Assembly: GCA_964523405.1 (NCBI GenBank)
Contig: CAZGAQ010000002.1
Location: forward strand, 248,001 to 312,000
Direction: 5' to 3'
DNA from: CAZGAQ01 sp964523405
GTDB taxonomy: Bacteria > Planctomycetota > Phycisphaerae > UBA1845 > Fen-1342
DNA length: 64,000 nt
Shown here: in pieces, positions 23,646 through 32,641 of the stretch
Numbering within the stretch: the stretch's first letter is position 1
How the letters are laid out: the number at the start of each line of letters is the position of its first letter
Translations under genes and position numbers: made by a program
Notes under the pieces: generated by a model
What the model was told of the DNA's origin: nothing
The model's database searches: none
What the model saw: the letters and a program-made list of their open reading frames with translations, nothing else

Positions 23646-26015
23646 CTACTCCACCTTCCACTCGAGAATGCCGCCGGAGAAGCCGTCCTGCAACTGCACT
23701 TCGATGCGCAGGCCTGCGGTCTCCACCGGCTCGAAGGTGGCCACGTTATACCGGTCGCGGGCGGTGCCGCAAGGCGCCTGCGTGGTGACCGGCTGCCACT
23801 CCTTGCCGGCGAGGTAAAGCAACTTCCAGGAAGCGGGCACCTTGCAGCCGCCGTCCGGGGTGTCGTCGAACCAGTACACGGAGACCTGCGCGACCTTGCG
23901 GGGCTTCGGGAGCTTGACCTGCACCCACTCCGCCGTGCCCTTGTGGTCGTACCAGGTGAAGCGCGGGATGCTCTGATCGTTGGAGTTGGCCGGTTCGCGG
24001 CCGTCCAACAGGGCTTCGAGCGTGTCGCCACCGTTCACATGGGAGGCGGAAGCGGGCGACGCCAGCGGCTTCACGGCGGCGGGCGTGCGCGGCATCCAGA
24101 CCTGCATTTCGCCGCGGTCGCGGTGGCACCAGGCGTAGTACGGGACGGCGACGAACTCGGCCGGTTGGAGCGCCCCATCGGCGTCCACACGCTGGGCCGG
24201 GCCGCGCAGCGTCACGACGCCGTTTAGCAATTCCGGCTCGAATTTCGCAGTGAGCGCGGCATTGTCGGCCACGACCAGATCGGCCACGTGCCCGCCGTTG
24301 TCGACCGCCTCAGCACAGAACACGATCGGACCGCGTTCGAACGCGACGCGGCCGGCGCAGTCCTTGGCCTGCGGATTGGCGACGACACGCCGCACGGACA
24401 GCGGCAGGCTCAGTTCGATCGTGTCGCCCGGCTGCCACGTCCGCTTGATCTTCGCGTAGCCCTTCTCCAGCTCCGGCGTGAGCGCGGTGCCGTTGACCTT
24501 CAGCGTGTACGCTTCGGGCTTGCCGTTCACAGTCGTGTAGAGGTCGCCCGGCACCGGCTGACCACGCACCCAACCCGGAATGCGCACGTAGAGCGTGAGG
24601 TCGGCGGGCTTCTCGGGCGTGACGGTGATCTTCACGTCGCCTTCCCACGGGTAGCGCGTCTCCTGCTTCAATTCCACCGCCTGTCCAGGCGCCTGCACCT
24701 TGCCGGTACCGGCGACGAAGAGGTTTACGTAGACGGCGTCGGCATGCTGGGCATACACATAGCCCGGCAGCGAGGGCATGAAGCGGACGACGTTGGTCGG
24801 GCAACACGAGCAGCCGAACCACTCCTGGCGCTGCGGCTTGCCGTCGGAGGCGAGCGGATTGACGTAGAAGAAGCGGTCGCCGCCGAGCGACACGCCCGAC
24901 AGGTACCCGTTGTAGAGCACGCGTTCGAGCACGTCGATGTACTTGGCGTCGCCGTGCAGCAGGAACATGCGCTGGTTCCACATCGCATTGGCGATGGCCG
25001 CGCACGTTTCGGCGTAGGCTTCCTTGCTGGGCAGCTCATAGTCGTCGCCGAAGGCCTCGCCGCCGTGACGGGCGCCGATGCCGCCGGTGAGGTACAGGCG
25101 TTTGAACGCCATGTTCTCCCAGATGCGATCGATCGCGCGGATGTAGGCCTCGTCGCCGGTCAGGGCGGCCACGTCGGCCATGCCGCAATAGAGGTAGGCG
25201 GCGCGGACCGAGTGTCCGACGGCATTGGTTTGCTCGGTGACGGGGATGTGGTCCTGGGAGTAGTCGCCGTAGCCCTCGCGCTTGTCGAGGTTGCGGCCGC
25301 GGCAATCGAGGAGGAACTTGGCGAGCTTGAGGTAACGCACTTCGCCGGTGACGCGATAGAGCTTGACGAGCCCCATCTCGATTTCCTCGTGCCCGGGGGG
25401 ATCGACGCGGCGGCCGGGGCCGAACTCGCGGTCGACGTGGTCGGCGGACTTGAGGGCGATGTCGAGGAAGTTGCGTTTGCCGGTGGCGAGGAAGTGGGCG
25501 ACGGCCGCCTCGTACATGTGCCCGACGTTGTAGAGCTCGTGGCTCATCTGCAGATGGGAGTAGCGGGTCTTGCCGGACATTTCCTGGACGTTGTTGGGGT
25601 CGCTGGTGCGCGCGGCGTACAGGTAGCCGTCGGGCTCCTGGGCGGCGGCGAACTTCGCGATGAGTTCGTCGAGGTACTTGTCGAGCGCCGGATCGGGCTT
25701 GAGCGCGAGCGAGTACGCGGCGCCTTCGACGACCTTGAAGACGTCGGAGTCGTTGAAGGCGTAACCTTCGTAGGCACCAGGCTTCTGGTGGGCCGCCTTC
25801 AGGAAGTTGTCGATGCGGCCGGTCTCCTCGCACTTTTTGAAGTCGTAGGGCACCGTGACCTTGCGGTTGGCCTCGAGGCGCGGCGTCCAGAACGCATCGG
25901 CGAAGTGGACCGCGGTGAAGGGGACGGGGGTGATGGGGTAGTCGCGGACGTCGGCCGCGAACGCTGCGTTCGCACTCATGACCAGCACCGTTACCAGCAG
26001 GACCGACCGAGCCAT
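23646..26015 (-). CDS. Exported GH127-like beta-L-arabinofuranosidase family protein (DUF1680) with C-terminal discoidin-like domain
   Basis: 789 residues. The signal peptide is MARSVLLVTVLVMSANAAFA. The ATG overlaps the upstream stop by one base (TAATG), giving tight coupling. The (alpha/alpha)6 barrel contains DGYLYAART, the ETCAAIANAMWNQRM segment and FGCSCCPTNVVRF. The glutamate of ETCA and the paired cysteines correspond to the zinc/catalytic site of the GH127 enzyme HypBA1. The C-terminal ~140 residues (FTWYDHKGTAEWVQVKLPKP; YWFDDTPDGGCKVPASWKLL; ending SGGILEWKVE) form a discoidin-like beta-sandwich that is also present in the neighbouring GH127-like protein. The probable role is removal of L-arabinofuranose from plant-type glycans. 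Confidence 0.88.
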   Translation of the reverse strand: MARSVLLVTVLVMSANAAFAADVRDYPITPVPFTAVHFADAFWTPRLEANRKVTVPYDFKKCEETGRIDNFLKAAHQKPGAYEGYAFNDSDVFKVVEGAAYSLALKPDPALDKYLDELIAKFAAAQEPDGYLYAARTSDPNNVQEMSGKTRYSHLQMSHELYNVGHMYEAAVAHFLATGKRNFLDIALKSADHVDREFGPGRRVDPPGHEEIEMGLVKLYRVTGEVRYLKLAKFLLDCRGRNLDKREGYGDYSQDHIPVTEQTNAVGHSVRAAYLYCGMADVAALTGDEAYIRAIDRIWENMAFKRLYLTGGIGARHGGEAFGDDYELPSKEAYAETCAAIANAMWNQRMFLLHGDAKYIDVLERVLYNGYLSGVSLGGDRFFYVNPLASDGKPQRQEWFGCSCCPTNVVRFMPSLPGYVYAQHADAVYVNLFVAGTGKVQAPGQAVELKQETRYPWEGDVKITVTPEKPADLTLYVRIPGWVRGQPVPGDLYTTVNGKPEAYTLKVNGTALTPELEKGYAKIKRTWQPGDTIELSLPLSVRRVVANPQAKDCAGRVAFERGPIVFCAEAVDNGGHVADLVVADNAALTAKFEPELLNGVVTLRGPAQRVDADGALQPAEFVAVPYYAWCHRDRGEMQVWMPRTPAAVKPLASPASASHVNGGDTLEALLDGREPANSNDQSIPRFTWYDHKGTAEWVQVKLPKPRKVAQVSVYWFDDTPDGGCKVPASWKLLYLAGKEWQPVTTQAPCGTARDRYNVATFEPVETAGLRIEVQLQDGFSGGILEWKVE

Positions 26016-28474
26016 TATTCCACCTTCCATTCCAGCACTCCGCCCGAGAACTTGTCCTGGAGCTGCACTTCGAGCCGCACGCCCGTCGTTTCGACGAGTT
26101 CGAAGATCACGCGGTTGAACTTGTCCAGTTCGACGCCGTACTTGCCCTTCGGCTGCACGGGCTTCCACTGGTCGCCGTTCTTGTAGAGCACGCGCCAGGA
26201 GGCGGGCACGCGGCATTCGCCGGCGCCGCTGTCGTCAAACCAGTAGACGTCGCAGATGCTGACCTTCCTGGGCTCGGCGTAGTCGTACTGCACCCACTCG
26301 GTCGTGCCCTTGTGGTTCCACCACGTAAAGCGCGGCACGCCGACGTCGTTGCTGGCCTTGGGCATCAGACCGTCCGAGCAGGCCGACAGCGCATCGTGCA
26401 CGTGCGAGGCCGTCGTGGGCAGCGGCTCCTTCGCCGTCGCTTCCTGCGGGACGACCCATTCCTTCGCGTCGCGGCCGTCTACAACCGGGAACTGTGCAAT
26501 GCGCAGCCGCGCGGCACCCATCGGGATCAGCGTGATGTCCTCCACCGGCTCGCTCGTCTTGGCCGGGCTGTCCTGCAGCAGGCCGACCAGGCCGAGGTAG
26601 TCCTTCTTCCACTGCGGGATCTTGCGGCCTTTGGCTTTGATCACAATCGGCACGGCATTCGGCTCAAACGGCTGGCGGCCGGCGGCGTAGTCCTTCTGCA
26701 CGACCTCGAACGACTCCGCCGGGCTCTTCTCGTTGAGCACCAGGCCATAATTCCAGGGCGTCTTCGGGAAGAGGTCGAAAGCCGGCCAGGCGTCGGTGCC
26801 GCCGCAGCGGCGATAGTCCTCGCCGATCTGCAGGGCGAACGTCAGCGGCCCGCGTGCGACGGACACGCTGCTGTGGTTCTTGGCGTACTTGGTGACGGTG
26901 ATGTTCATCGGGAGGTGCAGCGCGACGGTGTCGCCATTCTGCCAGGTCCGCGACACGACGATGAACTCGCGGCCCTGGACGGCGACCTGCTGCGCCGTAC
27001 TGTTGATCTTCAGGGTCGGCTGCGCGCACCAGCCGGGCACGCGCAGGCTCAGCGGGAACTGCACCGCCTTCGGCGTCGTTACCGTGAACTGAATCGTCTC
27101 GCCGAACGGGTACGACGTCTCTTCGGCAATCGTCACTTCCGTGCCGTCGCCGACCTTGGCCTTGACCGTGCTCGCCGCGTACAGCACCGCCGCCAGGCCG
27201 TTGCCCGGCGTGGCCATCCACAGGTGCTCGGCGTAATACGGCCAGGCATGCGACACGTTGTGCTGACAGCAGCGATAGTTGTGCGGGTTGTACGACAGCA
27301 TGTCGCCGCCGTTCTCGATGCCCGGCGCCTTGTTCGTCTTGTCGGACTGCACCATGTTCGGGCAGGTGAGATAGCGCAGTGCCTTCTGGTCCGCGGTCAT
27401 CGACGCGGGCAGCGAGTTGAACGCGATCTCCTCGCAGCGATCCGCCCAGAGCCCGTCGCCGGTAATGCCGAGCAGCATCTCGTACGACAGCATCAACTCC
27501 GCCCAGGTGCAAGTCTCGGTGCCCTGCCGCGGATCGTCGTAGCCCGGACGGCAGTTCTCATCCGAGCCGTAGCCGCCGCCGGGGACCTGGCCGTACAGGC
27601 CGCGGACTTGCTGGTAGTTGCGTTCGACCGCGGCGAGGTCGGCGGGATTCTTGGACTGGACATAGTAGTTGCCCGGCCCGCGGAAGCCCTGGGCGATGTT
27701 CACGCCGTGCCAGTTGGCGACGCCGGCCGTCCACTTGGCCGTGCAGCGGTGGATTTTCTGGGCGAGGTCGAGGAGCCTGGGGTTCTTCGTGCGGTTGTAG
27801 AGCCAATAGACGCTGGCGAGGTTGTCGGCGCCGCGCTGGTTCTGCCAGAACGGGATGAGAAAGTCCGCCTCGGGGACGGTCATCTCCCACTCGAAGTACT
27901 TCGTCAGCAGGTCGAGCACGCGCTGGTCGCCGCTGTACTCGTAGTACGTCTGCAGAGCGTTGAGCATGATCATGTTGGGCCACAGATCGGGCTTGCCCTC
28001 GAGGCTGGTGAGGTTGAAGCGCGGACCGAAGAAGCCGTCGGCGCGCTGGCTGGCAATGGTGCCCTCGATCCAGATCTTCGCTTCCTTGATGATGCGCTCG
28101 TTCTTCAGCACATAGCCCAGGTCGCCGAAGCCCTTGAGCCAGTACGGCACCTCTTCCCAGCCGCGGTCGCCGCGTCCTTCGGGATCAAGCCAGGAGTTGC
28201 CGTCCTTCTTGAGGAACTCGCTGATCTCGGTGAGGTGGCCGATGAAGCCTTCGGCCTCGAGCTCGAGTTGCTTGCGCAGCCAACCCTGGGGCTCGATGGC
28301 GCCGATCGGCAGTTTGACGAGCGGACTCGGTGCCAGAGGCGGCTGGTTGGTGACATAGTGCTGGTTCGCAGGTTCGAGCTCGGGCTTACTCACGGCCGTG
28401 ACTTCCTCATCTCCCCCGAATACCGCGGCGACGCAGGCCCAGGCGACTAGGACGGGCAGCAGACTCGTGCGCAT
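26015..28474 (-). CDS. Exported GH127/GH146-like glycosidase family protein (DUF1680) with the same C-terminal domain
   Basis: 819 residues starting MRTSLLPVLVAWACVAAVFG, a signal peptide. AGGGAG precedes the ATG at 28474. The barrel begins GAIEPQGWLRKQLELEAEGF, includes GTETCTWAELMLSYEMLLGI and YRCCQHNVSHAWPYYAEHLW, so the family's Glu and Cys-Cys positions are retained, but the sequence is otherwise far from the next GH127-like gene. The C-terminal domain (FTWWNHKGTTEWVQYDYAEP; VYWFDDSGAGECRVPASWRV; ending SGGVLEWKVE) is a clear paralogue of that in the downstream protein. Two divergent barrels sharing one tail suggest either ancient duplication or domain sharing. The substrate is unknown; an L-arabinose-type residue is inferred from the family. 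Confidence 0.83.
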   Translation of the reverse strand: MRTSLLPVLVAWACVAAVFGGDEEVTAVSKPELEPANQHYVTNQPPLAPSPLVKLPIGAIEPQGWLRKQLELEAEGFIGHLTEISEFLKKDGNSWLDPEGRGDRGWEEVPYWLKGFGDLGYVLKNERIIKEAKIWIEGTIASQRADGFFGPRFNLTSLEGKPDLWPNMIMLNALQTYYEYSGDQRVLDLLTKYFEWEMTVPEADFLIPFWQNQRGADNLASVYWLYNRTKNPRLLDLAQKIHRCTAKWTAGVANWHGVNIAQGFRGPGNYYVQSKNPADLAAVERNYQQVRGLYGQVPGGGYGSDENCRPGYDDPRQGTETCTWAELMLSYEMLLGITGDGLWADRCEEIAFNSLPASMTADQKALRYLTCPNMVQSDKTNKAPGIENGGDMLSYNPHNYRCCQHNVSHAWPYYAEHLWMATPGNGLAAVLYAASTVKAKVGDGTEVTIAEETSYPFGETIQFTVTTPKAVQFPLSLRVPGWCAQPTLKINSTAQQVAVQGREFIVVSRTWQNGDTVALHLPMNITVTKYAKNHSSVSVARGPLTFALQIGEDYRRCGGTDAWPAFDLFPKTPWNYGLVLNEKSPAESFEVVQKDYAAGRQPFEPNAVPIVIKAKGRKIPQWKKDYLGLVGLLQDSPAKTSEPVEDITLIPMGAARLRIAQFPVVDGRDAKEWVVPQEATAKEPLPTTASHVHDALSACSDGLMPKASNDVGVPRFTWWNHKGTTEWVQYDYAEPRKVSICDVYWFDDSGAGECRVPASWRVLYKNGDQWKPVQPKGKYGVELDKFNRVIFELVETTGVRLEVQLQDKFSGGVLEWKVE

Positions 28475-28663
28475 CGGCGTCTCCCTGGAAAACGGCACCA
28501 GGCGGCGGCGCGAAACGTTTCAGTCGCGGGCAACACCGCCGAAGTCGGATAGCATACTCGATCGTCCAGCGCGTGCCATAACCCCCCACGCCCGGTCGCC
28601 AGAAATCGCGCCCCCGCCGAGGCTGCGTGCCGCGTGGGCCTCGCACGGGGGATTTCGGCCGGC

Positions 28664-30670
28664 CTACTGGGCGAGCAGCTTCCGCTTCAGCGCATCGGGC
28701 GTTCCAATCTTGAGCAGCGCCGCCCCATGTCGCGGAACCTTCACGTGGTATTCCCCGTCGACCTTCTCCCGGCCCTGCCGCGTCCAGACTTCGTAGACGG
28801 GTTGCGCGCCGGACAGGCCCAGAGCGCTCCAGTTGACCGTGATGGTTGCTTCGCCGCGGCCTCGATTGAACAGGCCAACCGCCTGCGTGCCGTCGACCAG
28901 CGGCCGGGCCCAGATTTCGAGGCGGCCGTCCTGCTTGATCCGCCGCGCCGCCTTGCCCAGCGGGTCCTGGCTGATCGCGATCACATCGGGGTTCGTCAGC
29001 AGGGCCAGGGTAAAATCGTCCATGTCGGACAGGTCGCAGCCGATCAACATGGGCGCGGCCAGCAGGGCCCACAGGGTGATGTGCGTGACCTGCTCGTTCT
29101 TGGTCAGCCTGGTGGGGTGCAGGTCCGGGCCCCAGCCGACTTTGCCGACGACGAGCATATCCGGGTCGTTCCAGCGCCCCGGACCGGCGAATTCCTCGTG
29201 TCCCGCCTGCGCAAAACCGATGCCCGCCATGCTCTGCCACGAGTCGTTGATATCTCCGGTCGTGCGCCAGTAGTTGCCGCCGACTTCGGCGCCCCACTCC
29301 CACACCTTGCCCATGCCGTACTGGCACAGACTGTAGACGATGTCGCGCCCACATTTGTCCAACGCGGCGCGCATCACGCGGTACGGGTGGCGCAGCTCCT
29401 CGGCATTCGGGTCCTTGGCGATCTCTCCGTACGAGCACCAGTCGTACTTCAGCAGGTCGATGCCCCATTCGGCGTACTGCCGCGCGTCCTGCTCTTCGTG
29501 TTGGTAGCTGCCCTCGTAGCCGCCACAGGTCTTGGGCCCCGGCGAGGAGTAGATGCCGAGCTTGAGGCCCTTGCTGTGCACGTAGTCGGCGAGGGCCTTC
29601 ATGTCGGGGAATTTCTCGTTCGGCACGATGCGGCCATCCGCGTCGCGTTCCTTCTCCCAGGCATCGTCGATGTTGATGTATTGGAAGCCCACGTCTGCCA
29701 GGCCGCTACTCACCAGGGCGTCGGCGGCCGCCCGCACCTTCGCGTCGTCCACGGCGGTACCCCAGCAATTCCATGAGTTCCAGCCCATCGGGGGTGTCGC
29801 GGCGAGCTTGTGCGTGCCGCCCACGATCGTGAGCTGAACCTCAGCCTTGCCCCGGCCATTCTCGGCCGTCACGGTGACGACGGTCGTTCCTTCGGCTTGC
29901 AGGGCGCCCGTGATGATGCCCGTTTCGGTGTCCAGCTTCAGACCGGCCGGCAGATCCTTGGCGGTGAACTTCAGCGGGCGCTGGCCGGTGGCGGGAATGC
30001 GGAACAGGAACGGGCGACCCGGCGTGGCACCGGTGATGCGTGGGTGGTGAATGGTGGGCGCCGGCGTGGTCAGGCGCGTGATGTTGGGGTCCGGGCCCGG
30101 CGGAAACGGGACGGCCTTCGGCCGCGAAGTATCGCCCGGCTTGAGCGTAATGCGCGCATCGGCCCAATCGGCGTGGTCGTTGTTGATGTCGTCGCCACCG
30201 TCCTCGACGACCAGCGTGAGGAGTTTAGCGCCCGCCAGGTCGACTTTGACCGGCACCGGCGCAACGCCGCCGTGCAGCACCTTGGTGCGGAGTGCCTCGC
30301 GGCCGTCCACGAGGACGACGAACACGACGGAGCCGCCGTCCTTCTTCTCATCGTCCACCCCGACCACCGCTTCGAAGGTCTGGGCACCGCCGCCGAGTTC
30401 GATCACGAGTTCGCTATTGGCGTGCGTGCCCAGCCCGTGCTCGTAGACCTTACCGGCGAGCGTGATGGGATTGCGGTCGACCGAGAAACCTTGGTGGGGT
30501 TCGCCCCACTCCTGCTCGACCGCCTTGAGGTCCAGGGACTCGACGCGCACGACGTCCTTGTCGGCGTCCGACGTCTTGTCCTGCGCGGCGGCGGTCGCCC
30601 AAGTCAGCGTTCCGATCAGCAGCGCGGCCAGCCCGCGCACCAGCAGCAAGTCGGCTTTCGACGGCAGCAT
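28664..30670 (-). CDS. Exported GH27 alpha-galactosidase with N-terminal NPCBM domain
   Basis: 668 residues with a signal peptide (LLLVRGLAALLIGTLTWATA). The ATG at 30670 has GGAG eight bases upstream; a GTG lies three codons earlier. Residues ~45-180 form an NPCBM carbohydrate-binding domain (GLGTHANSELVIELGGGAQT). An Ig-like putative domain follows (RPLKFTAKDLPAGLKLDTET). The GH27 barrel starts at PPMGWNSWNCWGTAVDDAKV, has LLKYDWC with the nucleophile Asp near residue 410, and RWNDPDMLVVG with the acid/base Asp. It removes terminal alpha-galactose. It is the first gene of the exported glycosidase operon (about 190 bp to the next gene). Confidence 0.9.
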   Translation of the reverse strand: MLPSKADLLLVRGLAALLIGTLTWATAAAQDKTSDADKDVVRVESLDLKAVEQEWGEPHQGFSVDRNPITLAGKVYEHGLGTHANSELVIELGGGAQTFEAVVGVDDEKKDGGSVVFVVLVDGREALRTKVLHGGVAPVPVKVDLAGAKLLTLVVEDGGDDINNDHADWADARITLKPGDTSRPKAVPFPPGPDPNITRLTTPAPTIHHPRITGATPGRPFLFRIPATGQRPLKFTAKDLPAGLKLDTETGIITGALQAEGTTVVTVTAENGRGKAEVQLTIVGGTHKLAATPPMGWNSWNCWGTAVDDAKVRAAADALVSSGLADVGFQYINIDDAWEKERDADGRIVPNEKFPDMKALADYVHSKGLKLGIYSSPGPKTCGGYEGSYQHEEQDARQYAEWGIDLLKYDWCSYGEIAKDPNAEELRHPYRVMRAALDKCGRDIVYSLCQYGMGKVWEWGAEVGGNYWRTTGDINDSWQSMAGIGFAQAGHEEFAGPGRWNDPDMLVVGKVGWGPDLHPTRLTKNEQVTHITLWALLAAPMLIGCDLSDMDDFTLALLTNPDVIAISQDPLGKAARRIKQDGRLEIWARPLVDGTQAVGLFNRGRGEATITVNWSALGLSGAQPVYEVWTRQGREKVDGEYHVKVPRHGAALLKIGTPDALKRKLLAQ

Positions 30671-30742
30671 GTGGGGCACTCCGAGAGGGCCAATGGGAAA
30701 GCGGGTATGATAGCCGCTCAGCCGGCCAAGCCAAGGCGGGGG

Positions 30743-32641
30743 TCAGATCGCAGCGCCACGGTTGTGAAACACGAATTGGGCGTAGAGGGCGGCATACTTG
30801 CCGCCGGCCTGCAGCAGCTCCGCGTGCGTGCCGCGCTCGATGATCCGGCCCTGGTCGATCACCAGGATGCAATCCGCCCCGACGATGGTACTCAAGCGGT
30901 GCGCCACGACGAATGTCGTCCGGCCCTGCAGCAAGCGCTCCAGGGCGCGCTGGACGGCCAGTTCCGTCACCGAGTCCACCGAGCTGGTGGCTTCGTCAAA
31001 GAGGAAGATGCGCGGGTCCGCCAGGTAAGCACGCGTGAAGCACACGAGTTGTCGCTGCCCGAGCGAAAGGCTGGCGCCGCGCTCGCCCACCTCCGTATCG
31101 AAGCCGTCCTGCAGGGCCAGGAGCGCATCGTACGAGCCCAGCGCGCGGGCGGCCCCGACCACTTGCTCGCGCGTCGCGTGCGGGCGGGCGTAACGGATAT
31201 TTTCGATCACGGTGCCGGTGAACAGGAAGTTCGTCTGCAAGACCAGGCCCATCTGCCGATGCAGCGACTCGCCGGTGATGTGCCGTATGTCGTGCCCATC
31301 CACCAGAATGCGTCCGGCCTGCGGCTGGTAGAAACGTGCGATCAGCGAGATGATGCTGCTCTTGCCGCTGCCGGTCGCGCCGACGAGCGCGATGGTCTGC
31401 CCCGGCTCGGCCGTGAAGTCGATGTCGTGCAGCACGGGCCGCTCCGGCTTGTAGCCGAAAGTCACACCCTCGAAGCGCACGTGCCCCTCGATGCGCGGCA
31501 ACGGCCGGGCATCCACGAGGTCCGTCACTTCAGGCTGCAGATCGAGCAGGTTGAAGACGCGTTCCGCCCCGGCCATGGCCTGCATGAGCTGGTTATGGAA
31601 GTTCCCGAAGGTGAGGACCGGGCCCATGAAGAGGTCCCAGTACAGGAAGGCGGCCACGACGGAACCGACCCCGTGTATCGCCCCCGTGGCTGCCAGGTAA
31701 CCGCCGTAGAGCAGGATGATCGCGCGGCCAGTGAAGCCGATGAGTTGCAGAGACGGCTGAAACACGCCGTTGATGCGCGACAGGCCGACGTTGTTGTCGG
31801 TATTGATGACCTGCAGGCGGTCGAACACGCCGAGGTTGTAGACCTGGCGGCCGAAGGCGGTGACCACGCGTACCCCGGTGATGTTCTCGGCGAGATTGCT
31901 GGAGACGCGCGTCCAGCCTTCGCGGCAGACCTGCCAGACGGTGGCGATCTTGCGGCGGAAGTAGAAGTTGACGGCGTACAGGAGCGGCGCCAGCCAGACG
32001 ACGGCGAGGAACAGGCGCAGCTCGGTCTTCAGCAGCATCGTACCGGCCACGATCATCATGAGGATGTTCTTCATGACCGTGTCGATGCCCCAGACGTTGA
32101 TGTCGCGCATCGAGTTCACGTCGCTCGTACAGCGGCTGATGATCCGCCCGAGCTTGGTCTTGTCGTAGTAGCTGAGCGAGAGTTTCTGCAGGTGGGCGAA
32201 CAGCGCGCGGCGGAAGTCGAACTGCACGCGCTCCCCCGCGTCGGTCATCACGATGATCTCCCAGCGCTGCAGCAGCAGCGCCGCGCCCAGCAGCAGCGCC
32301 CATAGCGCGACCACCGCCACCAGATGCTTGAGCGCGTGTGCCTCCGTCGGCATCGGCGTCAGCGTGCCGGCGACAAAGCCCGTCGCAAAGTTGACGATCT
32401 CACGCATGAATTGCGGAGACTGCAGCTCCAGGGTGACCATGCATACGCCCAGGGTGATCCCCACCGCGTACTTGCGACGGTATGGCGCCAGCCACGCCAG
32501 CAGCCGCCGGATCAGGCGCCAATCGATGGGCCGATAGTCGCGCTCGTCGTCGTCGTACCTCAACTGCGGCAGGGCCACCGCCGTCGGCGGCGGTGCCGGC
32601 GCCCCAAACGTCCGCAACCAGCCCAGCAGGCGGCCCTTCAT
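30743..32641 (-). CDS. ABC exporter half-transporter (subunit 2 of heterodimer; canonical Walker B)
   Basis: 632 residues: a six-helix transmembrane domain (about residues 50-340, starting AVGITLGVCMVTLELQS) fused to a nucleotide-binding domain. Walker A is VGATGSGKSSI and Walker B with catalytic Glu is IFLFDEATSSVD. The signature is LSLGQRQLVCFTRA, so the consensus Gly at position 3 is Leu. This is the pattern of type IV heterodimeric exporters in which one ATP site is degenerate. The gene overlaps its partner by 4 bp (ATGA). The substrate (lipid, peptide or drug) is not predictable. In the bacterial TM287/288 pair the consensus site drives hydrolysis. Confidence 0.9.
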   Translation of the reverse strand: MKGRLLGWLRTFGAPAPPPTAVALPQLRYDDDERDYRPIDWRLIRRLLAWLAPYRRKYAVGITLGVCMVTLELQSPQFMREIVNFATGFVAGTLTPMPTEAHALKHLVAVVALWALLLGAALLLQRWEIIVMTDAGERVQFDFRRALFAHLQKLSLSYYDKTKLGRIISRCTSDVNSMRDINVWGIDTVMKNILMMIVAGTMLLKTELRLFLAVVWLAPLLYAVNFYFRRKIATVWQVCREGWTRVSSNLAENITGVRVVTAFGRQVYNLGVFDRLQVINTDNNVGLSRINGVFQPSLQLIGFTGRAIILLYGGYLAATGAIHGVGSVVAAFLYWDLFMGPVLTFGNFHNQLMQAMAGAERVFNLLDLQPEVTDLVDARPLPRIEGHVRFEGVTFGYKPERPVLHDIDFTAEPGQTIALVGATGSGKSSIISLIARFYQPQAGRILVDGHDIRHITGESLHRQMGLVLQTNFLFTGTVIENIRYARPHATREQVVGAARALGSYDALLALQDGFDTEVGERGASLSLGQRQLVCFTRAYLADPRIFLFDEATSSVDSVTELAVQRALERLLQGRTTFVVAHRLSTIVGADCILVIDQGRIIERGTHAELLQAGGKYAALYAQFVFHNRGAAI

